Shown here: piece after piece, positions 1 to 10,200 of the stretch | Layout: every line of letters starts with the position of its first letter | Numbering within the stretch: the stretch's first letter is position 1 | Source of the DNA: Talpa occidentalis | Lineage: Eukaryota; Chordata; Mammalia; Eulipotyphla; Talpidae | Length of the DNA: 64,000 bases | Assembly (NCBI RefSeq): GCF_014898055.3 | Contig: NW_023601433.1 | Span: forward strand, 44,263,876-44,327,875 | Direction: 5' to 3' | The notes under the pieces: generated by a model | What the model was told of the DNA's origin: nothing | Seen by the model: the letters and a program-made list of their open reading frames with translations, nothing else | Database searches by the model: none | Program-made: the position numbers and the translations under genes

Positions 1-306
1 GGAGAGTGGACTTGGTTAAAATCCATTGATTGTTGATGATCATGGGCACCCATCAGCTGCTGGTCATGTGGGCCTTGTCCGTCTCCACAGAGAGCATCTC
101 CTGGCGGCAGTTCCAGTTTCAACTGGTCTGGTCTCAAGGTCTGTGACTCCTTTCTTCTGGGTCAGAACCTCCCCTTTTATTCCACAGTAGCCCAAACTGA
201 TCAGTTGTAGAAAGAGCTCAAGAATGCTCAGGCTGGGAAAAATTAGTAATAAAAAAACAATGGCCAAGGAAATTTATAGCAACAGGTATCTGGGCTAGAA
301 GTTTTT

Positions 307-572
307 TTTTTTAAAGATTTTTTTTTTATACAAGAGCTGGGGTACAGGCCAGAGGCGTGGGAGGGTGAGAGGATTCACCAGAGACAGAGCCAGGAGCAAA
401 ACAGGCAAATCTACTGAAATACACTGCTGAGGGGAGCAGTGGGCGAGACAGGAGAGGTCAGCTGCGCCATGTGGGTATCTCCCTGGCTGACAGGGAATTG
501 AACCCGCTCTGCAGAGGCTGCAGAGAGCTTCACAGAACTGTGCTCAACCTGCTGCACCACCGGGGAGGCCCT
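307..572 (-). mobile_element. tRNA-derived SINE, subfamily B
   Basis: Minus-oriented copy: T-rich tail on the left, tRNA-like head (complement of the GGGCCTCC start) ending near 570. Flanked by TGGGCTAGAAGTTTTT (291-306) and TGGGCTAGAGGTTTTT (573-588), a 16-bp TSD with one mismatch. The 3' half carries the subfamily-B signature around 'ccccagctcttgtat'. Two short frames across it are spurious. Confidence 0.93.
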
Positions 573-588
573 TGGGCTAGAGGTTTTT

Positions 589-2742
589 ATCCCTTTTACC
601 AGCCTGTGGGAACTGGAAAATTTTGTCCCAAGTCTGATTCTGTCCTTGTCCCAAGACCCTTCCTGTCTCATTACCAACAAGACACATGTCAGACCTATTG
701 TTCCTTATTGTTCCTGGTAAGGCACAGTTCAGTCTTTAAATATGAAAGCATAGAGCTGCCTATTTGACCTGAGCTCTAGTCCCTGTATTAGTGTGCCCTT
801 GGGTACATCCTGCCCTGACTGTGTATGGTTTGCATCTGTAAGAATCAGCGGTGGTACCCAGCACTTGTTGGGCTCCTTTTCAGCCCTAAGCTGACGTTTC
901 TCTCTTATCCATTTCTCTGGGTGAAAGAAGTACTAGAGAATTTTCATCTTGCTACACCACCCTGACATCTATGAAGAGGAAACACAGGGCTCTAGCAATT
1001 TCCTGAAAAGTTTCATCAATTCATTACAAATAACCAAAGGAAATTAATCAGGCACCGAAGTAGATTTTTGCTAACTCTAAACAGTCCTCTTTTATATCAG
1101 TCTTGGAAACGTGTGTCAGACATTTTCCGTATCTATTTCCCATATCTCTATTTTGTGGTCTCTATCTCTGGAAGAATTCAGTGGCGACAAAAGTAGATGT
1201 CACAGAAATGATTAGTCATTCCAGTTCACTTGTAGTCATGAGAAGGCACATCCCAGAAATACAGAAATGAAGCAGCAGAAAGATTGTTCAGTTCCCTTCA
1301 CTCTCTCTTTGCTCATAGAGGCATAGCCAGAGAGGCAGCTCCATGATCTCTGTGCCGGATACTCTTGGTAACTTTTTACACTGGGGCAAATGCATGTCCT
1401 CAGCTCTTATCCTCAACCAAGGGTGAAAATGTTTGAAATATCAATCCCTTCCGGATCCCATCAGGGTCCTAAATGACCAAAGCAATACCTTTCAACGAAT
1501 AGTTCCCACTAAAATGGAAGATGTAGTTTGTGGTCCATTTTTACTCAGCTACAACAAACTCCAAAGCCCAACCCAATATTATTGCTTTGGAAGGTCCCAA
1601 TTACAGTGTCTATATTTTGACACATCCTTGAAGAGTCTTCTTGGGGTCTACTGGTGACATCAAGTTCAAAGCCTTCTTTGCCACATGAGCCCAGTCAGGC
1701 AGCCAAGGAAGAATTACCCAAACAACACCTTGTTCTTCCCTCCTTCCTGAGCTGTGTTTCTATTTAGTGAATGCTTTAGGAATTAAGGATAGTTTTACTT
1801 GCCATCACAAGCTATCCGAGAGGGAAATGGGAGAAGAGGGGCGAGGTGACACACCCTTGAGTTGGTCTCTGATGAGGTCTAAACTAATCAACGCCTAACA
1901 CCATGTCAGTGCCTGACTTAATAAGTGACACCAATCAGTGTCTTAGAATCTGTCATTAGAAGCTGGTCCTCTCTTGAAAGAACATTCTTCCACCTTGACC
2001 TCACCCTCACAGTAAATGCCACCTTCCCTTCTTTTATAGCTAAAACAGAGAATGAAGTTCCAGTACAGGACAGCCTTTTAATCTTTGGGTGGAGGAAGAG
2101 AGTGAGAATGTTCCCTTTGCCACTAGAGAGGCATCATATCCTTGCAGGCTTTTGCTCCAGGCCTGCTGTCCACTCTCACCAGACATCAAAATTGAATGAG
2201 TCAGGTTCTCCTGTGAACCCAAGAAACCTATGTAGCAATTTACCAAATGGGACCAGAAGAGTGATCTGGATGAGTTAATTAGCATCTTCCATTGCTTGCC
2301 TCTCCTTCCTGCCCCAGCCTTTTGCACTGAGGGAATCTGACTCAAGATTTGTCAAGTGCTGTCACATAGCATGTTTGAAATAAAGGTCCCCCAGAGCACA
2401 CTTATTCCTGAGAAAGACATCATTTTTTTCATGAAAGGAAAGCAAGCACTCTTGAAGTACTATCCACTTTGCTTAATGTACAAATGACTTGCATAATCAA
2501 TCATTGTATTGCAGAATTTGTCATTTTGTTCCAAAATTTGAATTCATTTGGTCAAGTAAGTCCGCAGCCAATCAAGTCAGGAAATTAAAAAAGAAAGAGC
2601 AACTCAGACTCATTGACTAAGTCAGGCAAATGTATTCAAAACAATCAAATTACTATGTACTTCTAGAAAACACAATCTAGTAAAATGAGAGACCTCATAC
2701 CTCAGTATCTTTAGTAAAATTCTAAACTCTTGAAGCCAGAGT
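589..2742. other. Unassigned non-coding DNA
   Basis: AT-rich sequence with only short frames in all six readings. I recognise no repeat family, promoter or exon structure. The left flank (1-290), split from this stretch by the SINE, has no assignment either. Confidence 0.5.
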
Positions 2743-2754
2743 CCATGTATTTAG

Positions 2755-3090
2755 ATTTTTTTTTGTTGTTTTTTTATTTTTATTTTTTTTAAAGATTTAT
2801 CTATCTATTTATTTATTTATTTATTTACCTATTTATTTATTTATGCAAGCAATGGGTACAGTCAGAAGCGCCGGAAGATGAGAGAATTCACCAGAGCCAG
2901 AGCAGAGAGCAGAACAGGCAAAAGGACCGAAGTACACTGCTGAGGGGAGCAGCGGGTGGCAGGAGAGGTCTGCGCGCCATGTGGGACCCTCCTCTGGTGG
3001 CCAGGGAGCAGCCAGGTATCAAACCAGCGCTTTAGAGGCTGCGGACAGCTTCGCAACCCAGCGCTCAACCGCTGCGCCACTGGGGAGGCC
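2755..3090 (-). mobile_element. tRNA-derived SINE, subfamily A, long tail
   Basis: Perfect 12-bp TSD CCATGTATTTAG at 2743-2754 and 3091-3102. The tail on the plus strand is about 85 bases of T-rich (ATTT)n/(ATCT)n, longer than in most copies here. The body matches the A type (head with the gagcgctgggttgcgaag motif; 3' end 'actgtaccca'). The B box is damaged. Confidence 0.95.
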
Positions 3091-3102
3091 CCATGTATTT
3101 AG

Positions 3103-4284
3103 TTTTTAATCTCTACATCTTCAGAAGAGTATGAGGTATACACTAAATGATCTTAAATAAATGCAAATTTTTTACTTCCTGAAAAATTAAATGATGGGCC
3201 CCAAGATTTTACCATCATATTCTGTATCTAGGAAGGTATTAATATTGTTTCTGGATTTATATAAGAGTAAAATTTGTAAGCAAGTTTATGGAGGCAATTA
3301 GCTTCAGATTTTTATCACCTCATCATTCCTCTCCTTCACCTTTGTGAATATATAATAGTTCTCTTCTTTGGTAGTTTCTTATGCTTTAATAAGCAGTCTA
3401 ATTTCATAAGCTAATTGGCATCTCCATTGGAAGCATTATAAATCTTTCTCTTTTTTTTTTCTCAAAAGAAGAAGAGTTTTAATAATGGGATAAAAGTAGG
3501 TGACCTGATACTTACCTCTTCTACCTTTTCTCCTGGGAGGCAGCCCTTTAGGAAATGGGAACATGAGTCATCATTTTGTGTTTTATAATGAGTATTTTCC
3601 CATTTTTCTCCTCCAGTGGAACAACATTTCTTATGGTCTCAACCATTCATAATAAGATGTAAGTAGGCCAACTCCAAACATAAATTACAGGAACAACTGA
3701 GGTAAACAACATCCCATTCTTCATTTAAATTTATGCTAACATAATGTCCAACAGTTTTGAAAACCAAACTCACTGAGTACACAAGATTACAAGCAGAATT
3801 CTGGGGATGACAGCAATGGGGCACCCATGATGCTAGTACCTCCCCCACATCTCAGTGCCCCAGGAAGATCTTACAAACTGATCCATTTCCCTCAAAACTT
3901 AGGAGCTTCTCAGATCCCTTCCCACCTAGGAAGCCACACTCATTTTATCCAGTTTGGCTCATGACTCAAGTCTCTTTATCATTTTCCTATATGTGTAAAT
4001 AAATTGTTCCTTCACAAAAAAAAATGGGGAGATTTTATAGCTCGCCTTTCAAAAGATTTATCAGACACATTAAACCCCCATGATTTTAAGTGCTACTTTT
4101 ACTATTAGATGAAATTGAGACTCCAAAACACAGTTTTGTTTGTGTAAAATCTATGCAACTTCTGGTAGATTACATATATGTGTATATACAATGCATAGAT
4201 GTGTGTATATAAGCAACATAAACACACAGAAAGAGAAAGAGAGAGGGTTGGGGGGGAGGGAAAGGGAGAGTTATTTTAAGGAAT
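3103..4284. other. Unassigned non-coding DNA
   Basis: AT-rich, no recognised gene or repeat; the 69-aa minus frame at 3639-3848 has no features supporting expression. The end (from about 4170) is low-complexity TATG/CA/GA sequence. Confidence 0.5.
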
Positions 4285-4620
4285 TCACACACAAACACAT
4301 ACACACACACTATTGGGGGGCAGGAGGTTAGCAAGTATGAAATCTCCAGGGTGGGGAGGCAGGCTGAAGACTCAGGGAGGAGCTGATATTGCAGCCTGAG
4401 ACTGCAGTCAATCAATCTGGAGGCAGAATTCCTTCCTCCTTTAGGAACCTCAGCCTTTCCTCTTAAAGTCTTCAATGGACTGGATGAGGCCCACCCACAT
4501 TAATTAGCTTTACTCAAAACTGACTGAGTTAAATGTAATTCTCATTTCAAAAATTATCTTCACAGCAACTATTAGACCAAACATCTGGACACCAGCCTAA
4601 CCAAGTTGACACTTAGAATT
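4285..4620 (+). repeat. Ancient interspersed repeat, class uncertain
   Basis: Contains the phrases 'ctggaggcagaattccttc', 'ggatgaggcccacccacat' and 'ccaagttgacac', which I know as recurring parts of an old mammalian repeat. A second copy of the family lies at about 40,390-40,960 and a possible start at 42,541-42,660; all begin next to GA/TA simple repeats. I cannot say whether it is an LTR or an L1 3' region. Confidence 0.6.
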
Positions 4621-4704
4621 AGCTCACAGTGTGATTTGAGTTGTCAGAGCACAATGCCCATGTGACAAATATCTCCTCACCAGTGACTGAAAATTCACCT
4701 TTAG

Positions 4705-4870
4705 AGCATGGTTCGCAACTGTAGTGTACATCAGAATCTCTAGGAGAGCAGAACAGGATGCAGAGGATGCAGATTTCTGGGCCACACTATAGAGAATCTC
4801 TCTGTGTAGCTCACAGGTGGGAAGCAAGCATTTAGGCATCCCAGGTAACTCTAATAAAGACACTTCTACA
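4705..4870. mobile_element. MER5-type hAT DNA transposon relic
   Basis: Starts with a diverged 'gagcatggttcgcaactgtag' class end followed by 'catcagaatctctagg' and 'ctgggccacact', the order seen in MER5A-like elements. Non-autonomous; no coding capacity. The right terminal inverted repeat is poorly preserved. Confidence 0.7.
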
Positions 4871-5021
4871 AGGTTTACAAGGTACAACACCACATTATAA
4901 ACTCTCTTTTGTTATCTTAGTGACTTGTTAATACTCATAAATTGCCTTTAAACTACAACCAGGAAACAAAACCATATAACATTATTGTTAGCAATAAGAG
5001 AAAAACAAATTAAAACATTGT

Positions 5022-5450
5022 TGCATTAGTTAGTGCCATAACAAAATCCCACAGACTGGGTGGCTTAAACAATAGAAAGCATTGTTTTACACTTCTGGAA
5101 GCCAGAAGTTCAAGATCAAGACATCAACAGGCTTAGTTTCTTTTGATTACTCTGAGAGAAGGACTTGTCCCATACTTCTCTCCTAGCTTCTAACCACTTT
5201 TGATGTTATTTAGCTTAGAGAAACTTTACTCCAATCTCAGACTTCATCATCTTCACATGGTATTCTCCTGCGTATTTATCTTCATGTCCAATTTTTCTCT
5301 TTTTGTAAGAATATGTATCTGATAAGAACCCACCTTGGCAACCTCATCCTAACTAAGCACATCTACAATGACCCTGTTTCCAAATAAGGTCACGTTCTAG
5401 GGTGCTGGAGGTTAGGAATTTTGGGGGGAGGCACAAATCAACACATAACA
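5022..5450 (-). mobile_element. ERVL-MaLR solo LTR (MLT1/MST-like)
   Basis: Read on the minus strand it begins TGTTATG and ends TGCA, the canonical TG...CA ends, with candidate 5-bp duplications ATTGT (5017-5021) and ATTAT (5451-5455). Inside, on the plus strand, are 'cccacagactgggtggcttaa' near the 3' end and the complement of the usual 'gtgaccttatttggaaa' near the 5' end. No internal retroviral sequence adjoins, so it is a solo LTR. Confidence 0.85.
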
Positions 5451-5924
5451 ATTATGTTGTGCCATTGTCCCTAAACTGAGTCAATAATACTTGGGAGCTA
5501 AATTTGGCATTCACTTTATTGAGGTCTTGATTTTCCCCAGGGAAGAACTTTTCCCTAGAGTCCTTCTCTCAAGATATTCCTCATGGAAGGTTTGAGCTGT
5601 GTAGATTAGTCCAGCTCTTCTCTAGACCTTAGAGAGAAATTTTTCTCAAGAAATACTCTTCCTAAAGTTTTCCTTGCTTCATCAACAAGATTGCAAATAG
5701 AGGTGAAAAGTGACAATACAAAAAGATAAGAGCAACATGAACAAGGGTTTAGAGATGGGGAAGAGAGAAATCAATAAGCCATTACTCACAAGGGCATGAT
5801 TGTACATGTAGGGAATTCCAAGGCAGTTACAGCTAAAATACAAGGCTTGAAAGAAAACATAGCAAAACACTGAACATAAGCTCATTTGTGCTCCTAAATA
5901 ACTGCAATAAGCAATTAGAAAGTA

Positions 5925-7010
5925 AACCTCTTAAAATTGAGATCATTTGCAATTGTATCAAAGGAATTATTGAAACATGTACAAAACTTCAAAAAAGAAA
6001 CCATTATTAAGAAAAATGAATGAGGATCCTAGTAAATTCAGAAATAAACCAAATTCAAGAAGCAGGAGATAACATATTGTAAATATGTGGATTTTTTGAA
6101 ACAAATTTCTTTACATTCAATGCAGTGCCATTCAACACTCCAGTAGCATTTTGTGAAATTTTGGAAGCCCGTTCTAAAATTTGTATAAAAATGTAAAGGG
6201 CCAATATTGCCAAGATGATCTCAGAGATTACAGAGTGGAGTCAGCTTTCGCTGCTGGGTTTTGAGAGTGATTATGAACTCAGGAAGTTAAAGTGGTATTT
6301 GGGCAAGAAGAGACAAATGCACTGACAGACCAAAAAGAGAATCCAGAAAAAGACCCACTCATATGTGGATCCTTTATGACCAATATTTTATTACAGCACA
6401 CTGGGGAAAGGGTGGACTGATGAATAAGTGATGAAGGATTGAAGCCTGGAACAAAAGTCTTCACACAGTATGACTTCATTTGTATAAAGTTATATGAAGG
6501 CAAAATTGAACTCAGGATTGCCACTAACTTTGGAGAGGAGGGGAGGGCAGTACCTGAGGGAAACCCAAGAAGATACTGGGGTAGGAAAGCAGTTTGATTT
6601 CTTGGCATGGATGACCATGACAAGATATATTCACGGGTCTCCCCGGTGGTGCAGCGGTTGAGCGCTGGGTTGCGAAGCTGCCCGCAGCCTCTGAAGCGCC
6701 GGTTCGATCCCTGACTGCTCCCCGGCCACCAGAGGAGGGTCCCACATGGCGCGCAGACCTCTCCTGCCGCCCGCTGCTCCCCTCAGCAGTGTACTTCGGT
6801 CCTTCTGCCTGCTCTGCTCCCTGCTCTGGCTCTGGTGAATTCTCTCACCCTCCGGCGCTTCTGACTGTACCCAGTGCTTGTATAAATAAACAAAAATAAA
6901 TCTAAAAAAAAAAAAAAGATATATTCACTTGGAGATAACTCGTCAAGCTGTGTACTTATGCTGGTGTGTCAGACTTTAATTAAAAAAAAATAAACTCTGC
7001 AGAGCATTTG
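5925..7010 (+). mobile_element. Ancient L1: ORF2 end and 3' UTR, split by a SINE
   Basis: Decayed ORF2-like DNA (for example 'caatgcagtgccattcaac' for the conserved N-A-x-P region, then a 'caccatatgg'-type stretch) leads into an old L1 3' end near 6440-7010 ('tgacttcatttgtataaag', 'gtcaagctgtgtactta'). The subfamily-A SINE at 6635-6915 interrupts it. Many indels and stops; no frame survives. Confidence 0.7.
6635..6915 (+). mobile_element. tRNA-derived SINE, subfamily A, well preserved
   Basis: Perfect 13-bp TSD AAGATATATTCAC at 6622-6634 and 6916-6928. A box tggtgcagcgg (about 6647-6657) and B box ggttcgatccc (6701-6711) are both intact. Tail is an A-rich (ATAAA) run ending in a pure A stretch. 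Inserted within an old L1 3' end. Confidence 0.97.
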
Positions 7011-7019
7011 AAAGGGAAA

Positions 7020-7460
7020 AATGAGGAAATCTTGTATAGAAAATAAAATAGCAAAGAAATTTTAAATAGAAAAAAATCTAAAAGTTAAAGGATTACTCTG
7101 GAGATCAATGTCCAAGTACTAAAATTTCCAGAAAAACATTACAGAGGGAAAGTACAGGAGGAAATCTTCCAAAAAATAATTCAGTAAAACTCCCTAGAAC
7201 CTAAATTCAAAGTATCCTCCTAATGCCCAGGTAAAAGGGTAAAAAAGCAATAACTATACCCATTAACATGGTAGACAAATTTCAGAATACTGTACAAAAA
7301 GAAATCTTAAAATCTTTCAAAGAAAAGTAATATCCAACCTCTCCCATCCACATAAAAGTGCCTTCAAAATTTAGAGAGAAAACAATTTTGAATATAGAAA
7401 TCTATACCCAGAAAAACCTCCATTACATTCGAAGAATAAAGGCATTCACAAAATATATTT
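7020..7460 (+). mobile_element. HAL1/L1 ORF1-like relic
   Basis: Recognisable phrases of the old L1/HAL1 ORF1 3' half in order: 'aggaaatcttccaaaaaata', 'ccctagaacctaaa', 'aaatttcagaatactg', 'gccttcaaaattt', 'atctatacccag', 'gaataaaggcattcac'. This is the RNA-binding ORF1p-type region but broken by stops. The preceding ORF2/3' end shows this is a patchwork of old copies, not one full element. Confidence 0.65.
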
Positions 7461-7464
7461 GTAT

Positions 7465-7705
7465 CAAAATATATTTGATATATACCACTATTGTGAAATG
7501 AAGGTATGTGACATGTCAATTTGACACATGTATATATTGTATAATTTTACCACTGTAGCCATAATTAGCACTTTTATCCCATCACATAATTATCATTTCT
7601 TTTTGGTGGTTTGTGTAATTAAGGCCTAGTCTCTTAGCAAGTTTAATGATTATAATGCAATGGTGTTGTCTATATTCATTACACTGTGCATTAGATCTCT
7701 AGGAA
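7465..7705 (-). mobile_element. Old L1 3' UTR, minus strand
   Basis: Contains 'gcattagatctctaggaat', 'ctcttagcaagttt' and a 'cacataattatcatttctt' stretch, the reverse complement of the standard 3' UTR of older L1M elements. It joins directly to plus-oriented L1 ORF2 sequence, giving a 5'-inversion-like (twin-priming) geometry. Confidence 0.75.
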
Positions 7706-8125
7706 TATAAATTGGTTCAGTCACCATGAAACAGAGTCATGGGAGAGTCTTCAAAAAATTAAAAATAGTTGGGCTTTCCTGGTGGTGCAGGTGGTTGAGT
7801 GCCGCACTGTGAAGCTGTCTGCAGCCTCTGCAGCGCCGGTTCAATCCCAGCCGGCCGACGAGGGTCCCACATGGTGCAGTAGACCTCTCCTGTCTCTCCC
7901 GCTGCTCCCCTCAGCAGTGTATTTCGTTAGTCTGCCTGTTTTGTGCCCCACTCTGTCTCTGGTGAATCCTCTCACCCTCCTGCACATCTGTCCTGTTCCC
8001 TTGTTCTTGTATAAATAAATAATCTTTAAAAAAAATAAAAATAGCCACCATATGATTTGATAATTTTACTTTGGGGTGTATACCCAGGGAAAATAAAAAA
8101 AACATTATATAGAAATACAAACTTC
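7706..8125 (+). mobile_element. L1 ORF2 C-terminal fragment, split by a SINE
   Basis: Pieces 7706-7768 ('ggttcagtcaccatg', 'tcaaaaaattaaaaatag') and 8037-8125 ('ccaccatatgatttgataat', 'ggggtgtatacccag') join into one typical ORF2 3' stretch once the SINE between them is set aside. Opposite in strand to the adjoining 3' UTR. Confidence 0.8.
7769..8036 (+). mobile_element. tRNA-derived SINE, subfamily B
   Basis: Head starts 'gggctttcctggtggtgcag'; the B box is ggttcaatccc, with one change from consensus. Tail has ATAAATAAAT followed by ATCTTT and A. TSD AAAAATAG at 7761-7768 and 8037-8044 within the L1 target. Confidence 0.92.
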
Positions 8126-8343
8126 TCTCTTAAACACCATCTTCCTTTATGGTTTGTGTTTTCTGGGATGTAGGTGGCAAGAATATTTAAAACAAATAAT
8201 ATTGAACAGTGGTCAGAAGAATGAGCTTACTCCCCAAAAGGAAAACTGCATATCATTTTGTTTCCAAAGGTTACACATTCAGTGTCTGAGAAATCCAGCA
8301 GGTGAGCAGCAGGACTAGTGGAATCTGGTTTTGAAGCTGTCTA

Positions 8344-8754
8344 CTAATAAGCCCCTAGGTCCCTGAACTGGAACCTTTTCTTCCTGTAGTGGGCTGGGGG
8401 ATAAGAACAACTGGGCCACTGATCATTCACAGCCACAGAGTGGACACAGCAGATTATCTCATGTCTTTCTTCTGGTCTTGCTGCTCTTCCAGAAGACAGA
8501 AACTTAGTGTCCTCCATGGAAATATTTATTTTAGCTTCACCCGGAGGACTGCCATAAGGACATAGCTCAATGTCTAGCTCGATGATGTCCCTGCAATATT
8601 TTTTGCTGAGGAAGCATGGGTGGTTTCTGTAATTTGTGTTGTAGAACAGTAGTCTGCCTTCTTCAGTTTGACTTTGTGTCCCGGTGTTCCACAATCCATT
8701 TGTTTTCTGCTCTGCCTTGAGGTTCTTCACAAAAAGAACAAAAAGGGAGTCAAT
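8344..8754 (-). CDS. Orphan reading frame, possible 3'-terminal exon or pseudogene
   Basis: Read on the minus strand, an open frame of 136 codons runs from 8754 to a TAG at 8346-8344. It opens just after a pyrimidine-rich tract and an AG (8756-8755) that looks like a good splice acceptor (tgtctttctctttctag); the TAG made at that junction is in frame, so the frame would exist only in a spliced message. The peptide has a short hydrophobic start (IDSLFVLF), then a polar segment with several cysteines (HPCFLSKKYC, DIELCPYG, EIICCVHS). I recognise no family. No AATAAA appears close downstream, and decayed L1 lies within 220 bp. Similar-length frames occur by chance elsewhere in this window, so coding status is doubtful; a decayed exon or chance frame are equally possible. 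Confidence 0.2.
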   Translation of the reverse strand: MDSLFVLFVKNLKAEQKTNGLWNTGTQSQTEEGRLLFYNTNYRNHPCFLSKKYCRDIIELDIELCPYGSPPGEAKINISMEDTKFLSSGRAARPEERHEIICCVHSVAVNDQWPSCSYPPAHYRKKRFQFRDLGAY

Positions 8755-10019
8755 CTAGAAAGAGAAAGACATTGACTCCTACATCAAGGAACCCCTAGGA
8801 GATCATGAAGAGAGACTACTGACTTGGAAGCACAGGACTGCTGAGGCTTGTCTGGGCCATATGGCAACCGTGGTCTCGGCTGTCACTGCTGCCGGCCTCA
8901 AGTTGTAGGTAGGCTGCACCTGGGTGTGCATGGGATCCCATTGTGGAACCACCTGGTAGAGTGGTTGCTAGGTGTGTGTGTCCACACCTAGGTGTGAGCC
9001 TCAGCCTTCCTAGGGCACATTAACCCACAGGGGTGCAAGGTTGACCACAGTCTTTCAGAGACTATAGGTCACTGATTTGTTACAAAGGAGAGGTCTCAAC
9101 AACCAGATGGAAGAGAAGCATAGAGCAAGTTATGGGAAAAGGCATGGAGCTTCTATGCCTTATCCAGGCTCACATGCTCCCCCAAATCTGCACATGTCCA
9201 CCAACCTGGAAGCTGCAAGATTTCACCTTTTTTATTTAAAAAAAAAAGACTTTAAAAGGTTGCATAAGGGAAGTGAAAATTGGGAGAGAGGTGTAGTGTG
9301 GCAGGAGACTACTGTTTTTTCTGTGGAAATGTTTGACACTTCTAAACCAGAAGTCCTTAGAACTAAGAAAAGTCTAGAAGTTGGGTACAAGCAGCTATAA
9401 GTGCTATATTACAGTTATGGGAGGCATGTGCTTGCAGGAGAGGAGGCACAGAAGTGCTAATAGTTGCGCTAGAGAGGTGGCTGGGAGCCTTCCTCCTGTG
9501 TCACAGGAGTAGCTGGAGCAGACACAGGCCATGCAGCCTGAGGGCCCAGGCAGAAGCCTGCACTATCCCCCTACCCCCCATGGCACCTAGGCTCTGTGTA
9601 AAGGACCGAAGTGGTTTTTCTATCAGAAGGAATCAATAACAAAAGAAGGTAAACTCCCGAGGAGGAAGTAGCCTCAGACACAGGTCCGAGTATCCATGGG
9701 AACAGTGGGGTAAAGGCCTGTTCCTGAAGGGCATCCTCTCCCTTGTCTGCATTGATGAGGACATTGGTGGGCATGCACACTGAGTAGCAGCGCTTTAAAT
9801 GCCTTCTTTACCACCTCAAAAAGGCTCCCCTGGGTACTCTTTGCTCGTCTCCCAGAGGACTCTATTTCACAAAAAATTCCCAAGCTGCTCTGTACAGAAA
9901 GGTTAATTAACAGAGCAGTTGTTCTTTCTGTCACCCAATAGCATTGAGAACAGAGAGGGACCCCAGTTTTGGTGGAGCCTGATGAGACAGGTTTTGACTT
10001 TTGTGCTGTTTCAAATGAG
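8755..10019. other. Unassigned non-coding DNA
   Basis: No recognised repeat. Slightly GC-richer between 8860 and 9010 with short GT runs; frames of 107 aa or less show no domain features. Confidence 0.45.
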
Positions 10020-10200
10020 TGTCATTGTTAATTGGTCTCTAACTCAGTCTCTGTCCAGCCCTGTTCCCTGATAGATTTGGAGTTCCTCAGAGGAATCAAC
10101 ATTATTTTATTCATCTTGATTTTTTCCCTTTAATTGTACCATAGTGCCTAGAACATACCAAATCCTCAAAATATTTATTTTTGAATCAATGAATTGAGTA
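10020..10200 (+). mobile_element. L2 LINE 3' end
   Basis: Has the L2 terminal order: 'agttcctcagagg', 'attttattcatcttgat', 'accatagtgcctagaacata', 'tcaaaatatttatttttgaa', 'tcaatgaat'. Strongly diverged, no coding content. Confidence 0.75.

Noticed and set aside
6635..6760. tRNA gene from A and B boxes
   Set aside because: It is the tRNA-derived head of a SINE with TSD and A-rich tail; no cloverleaf with a paired acceptor stem.
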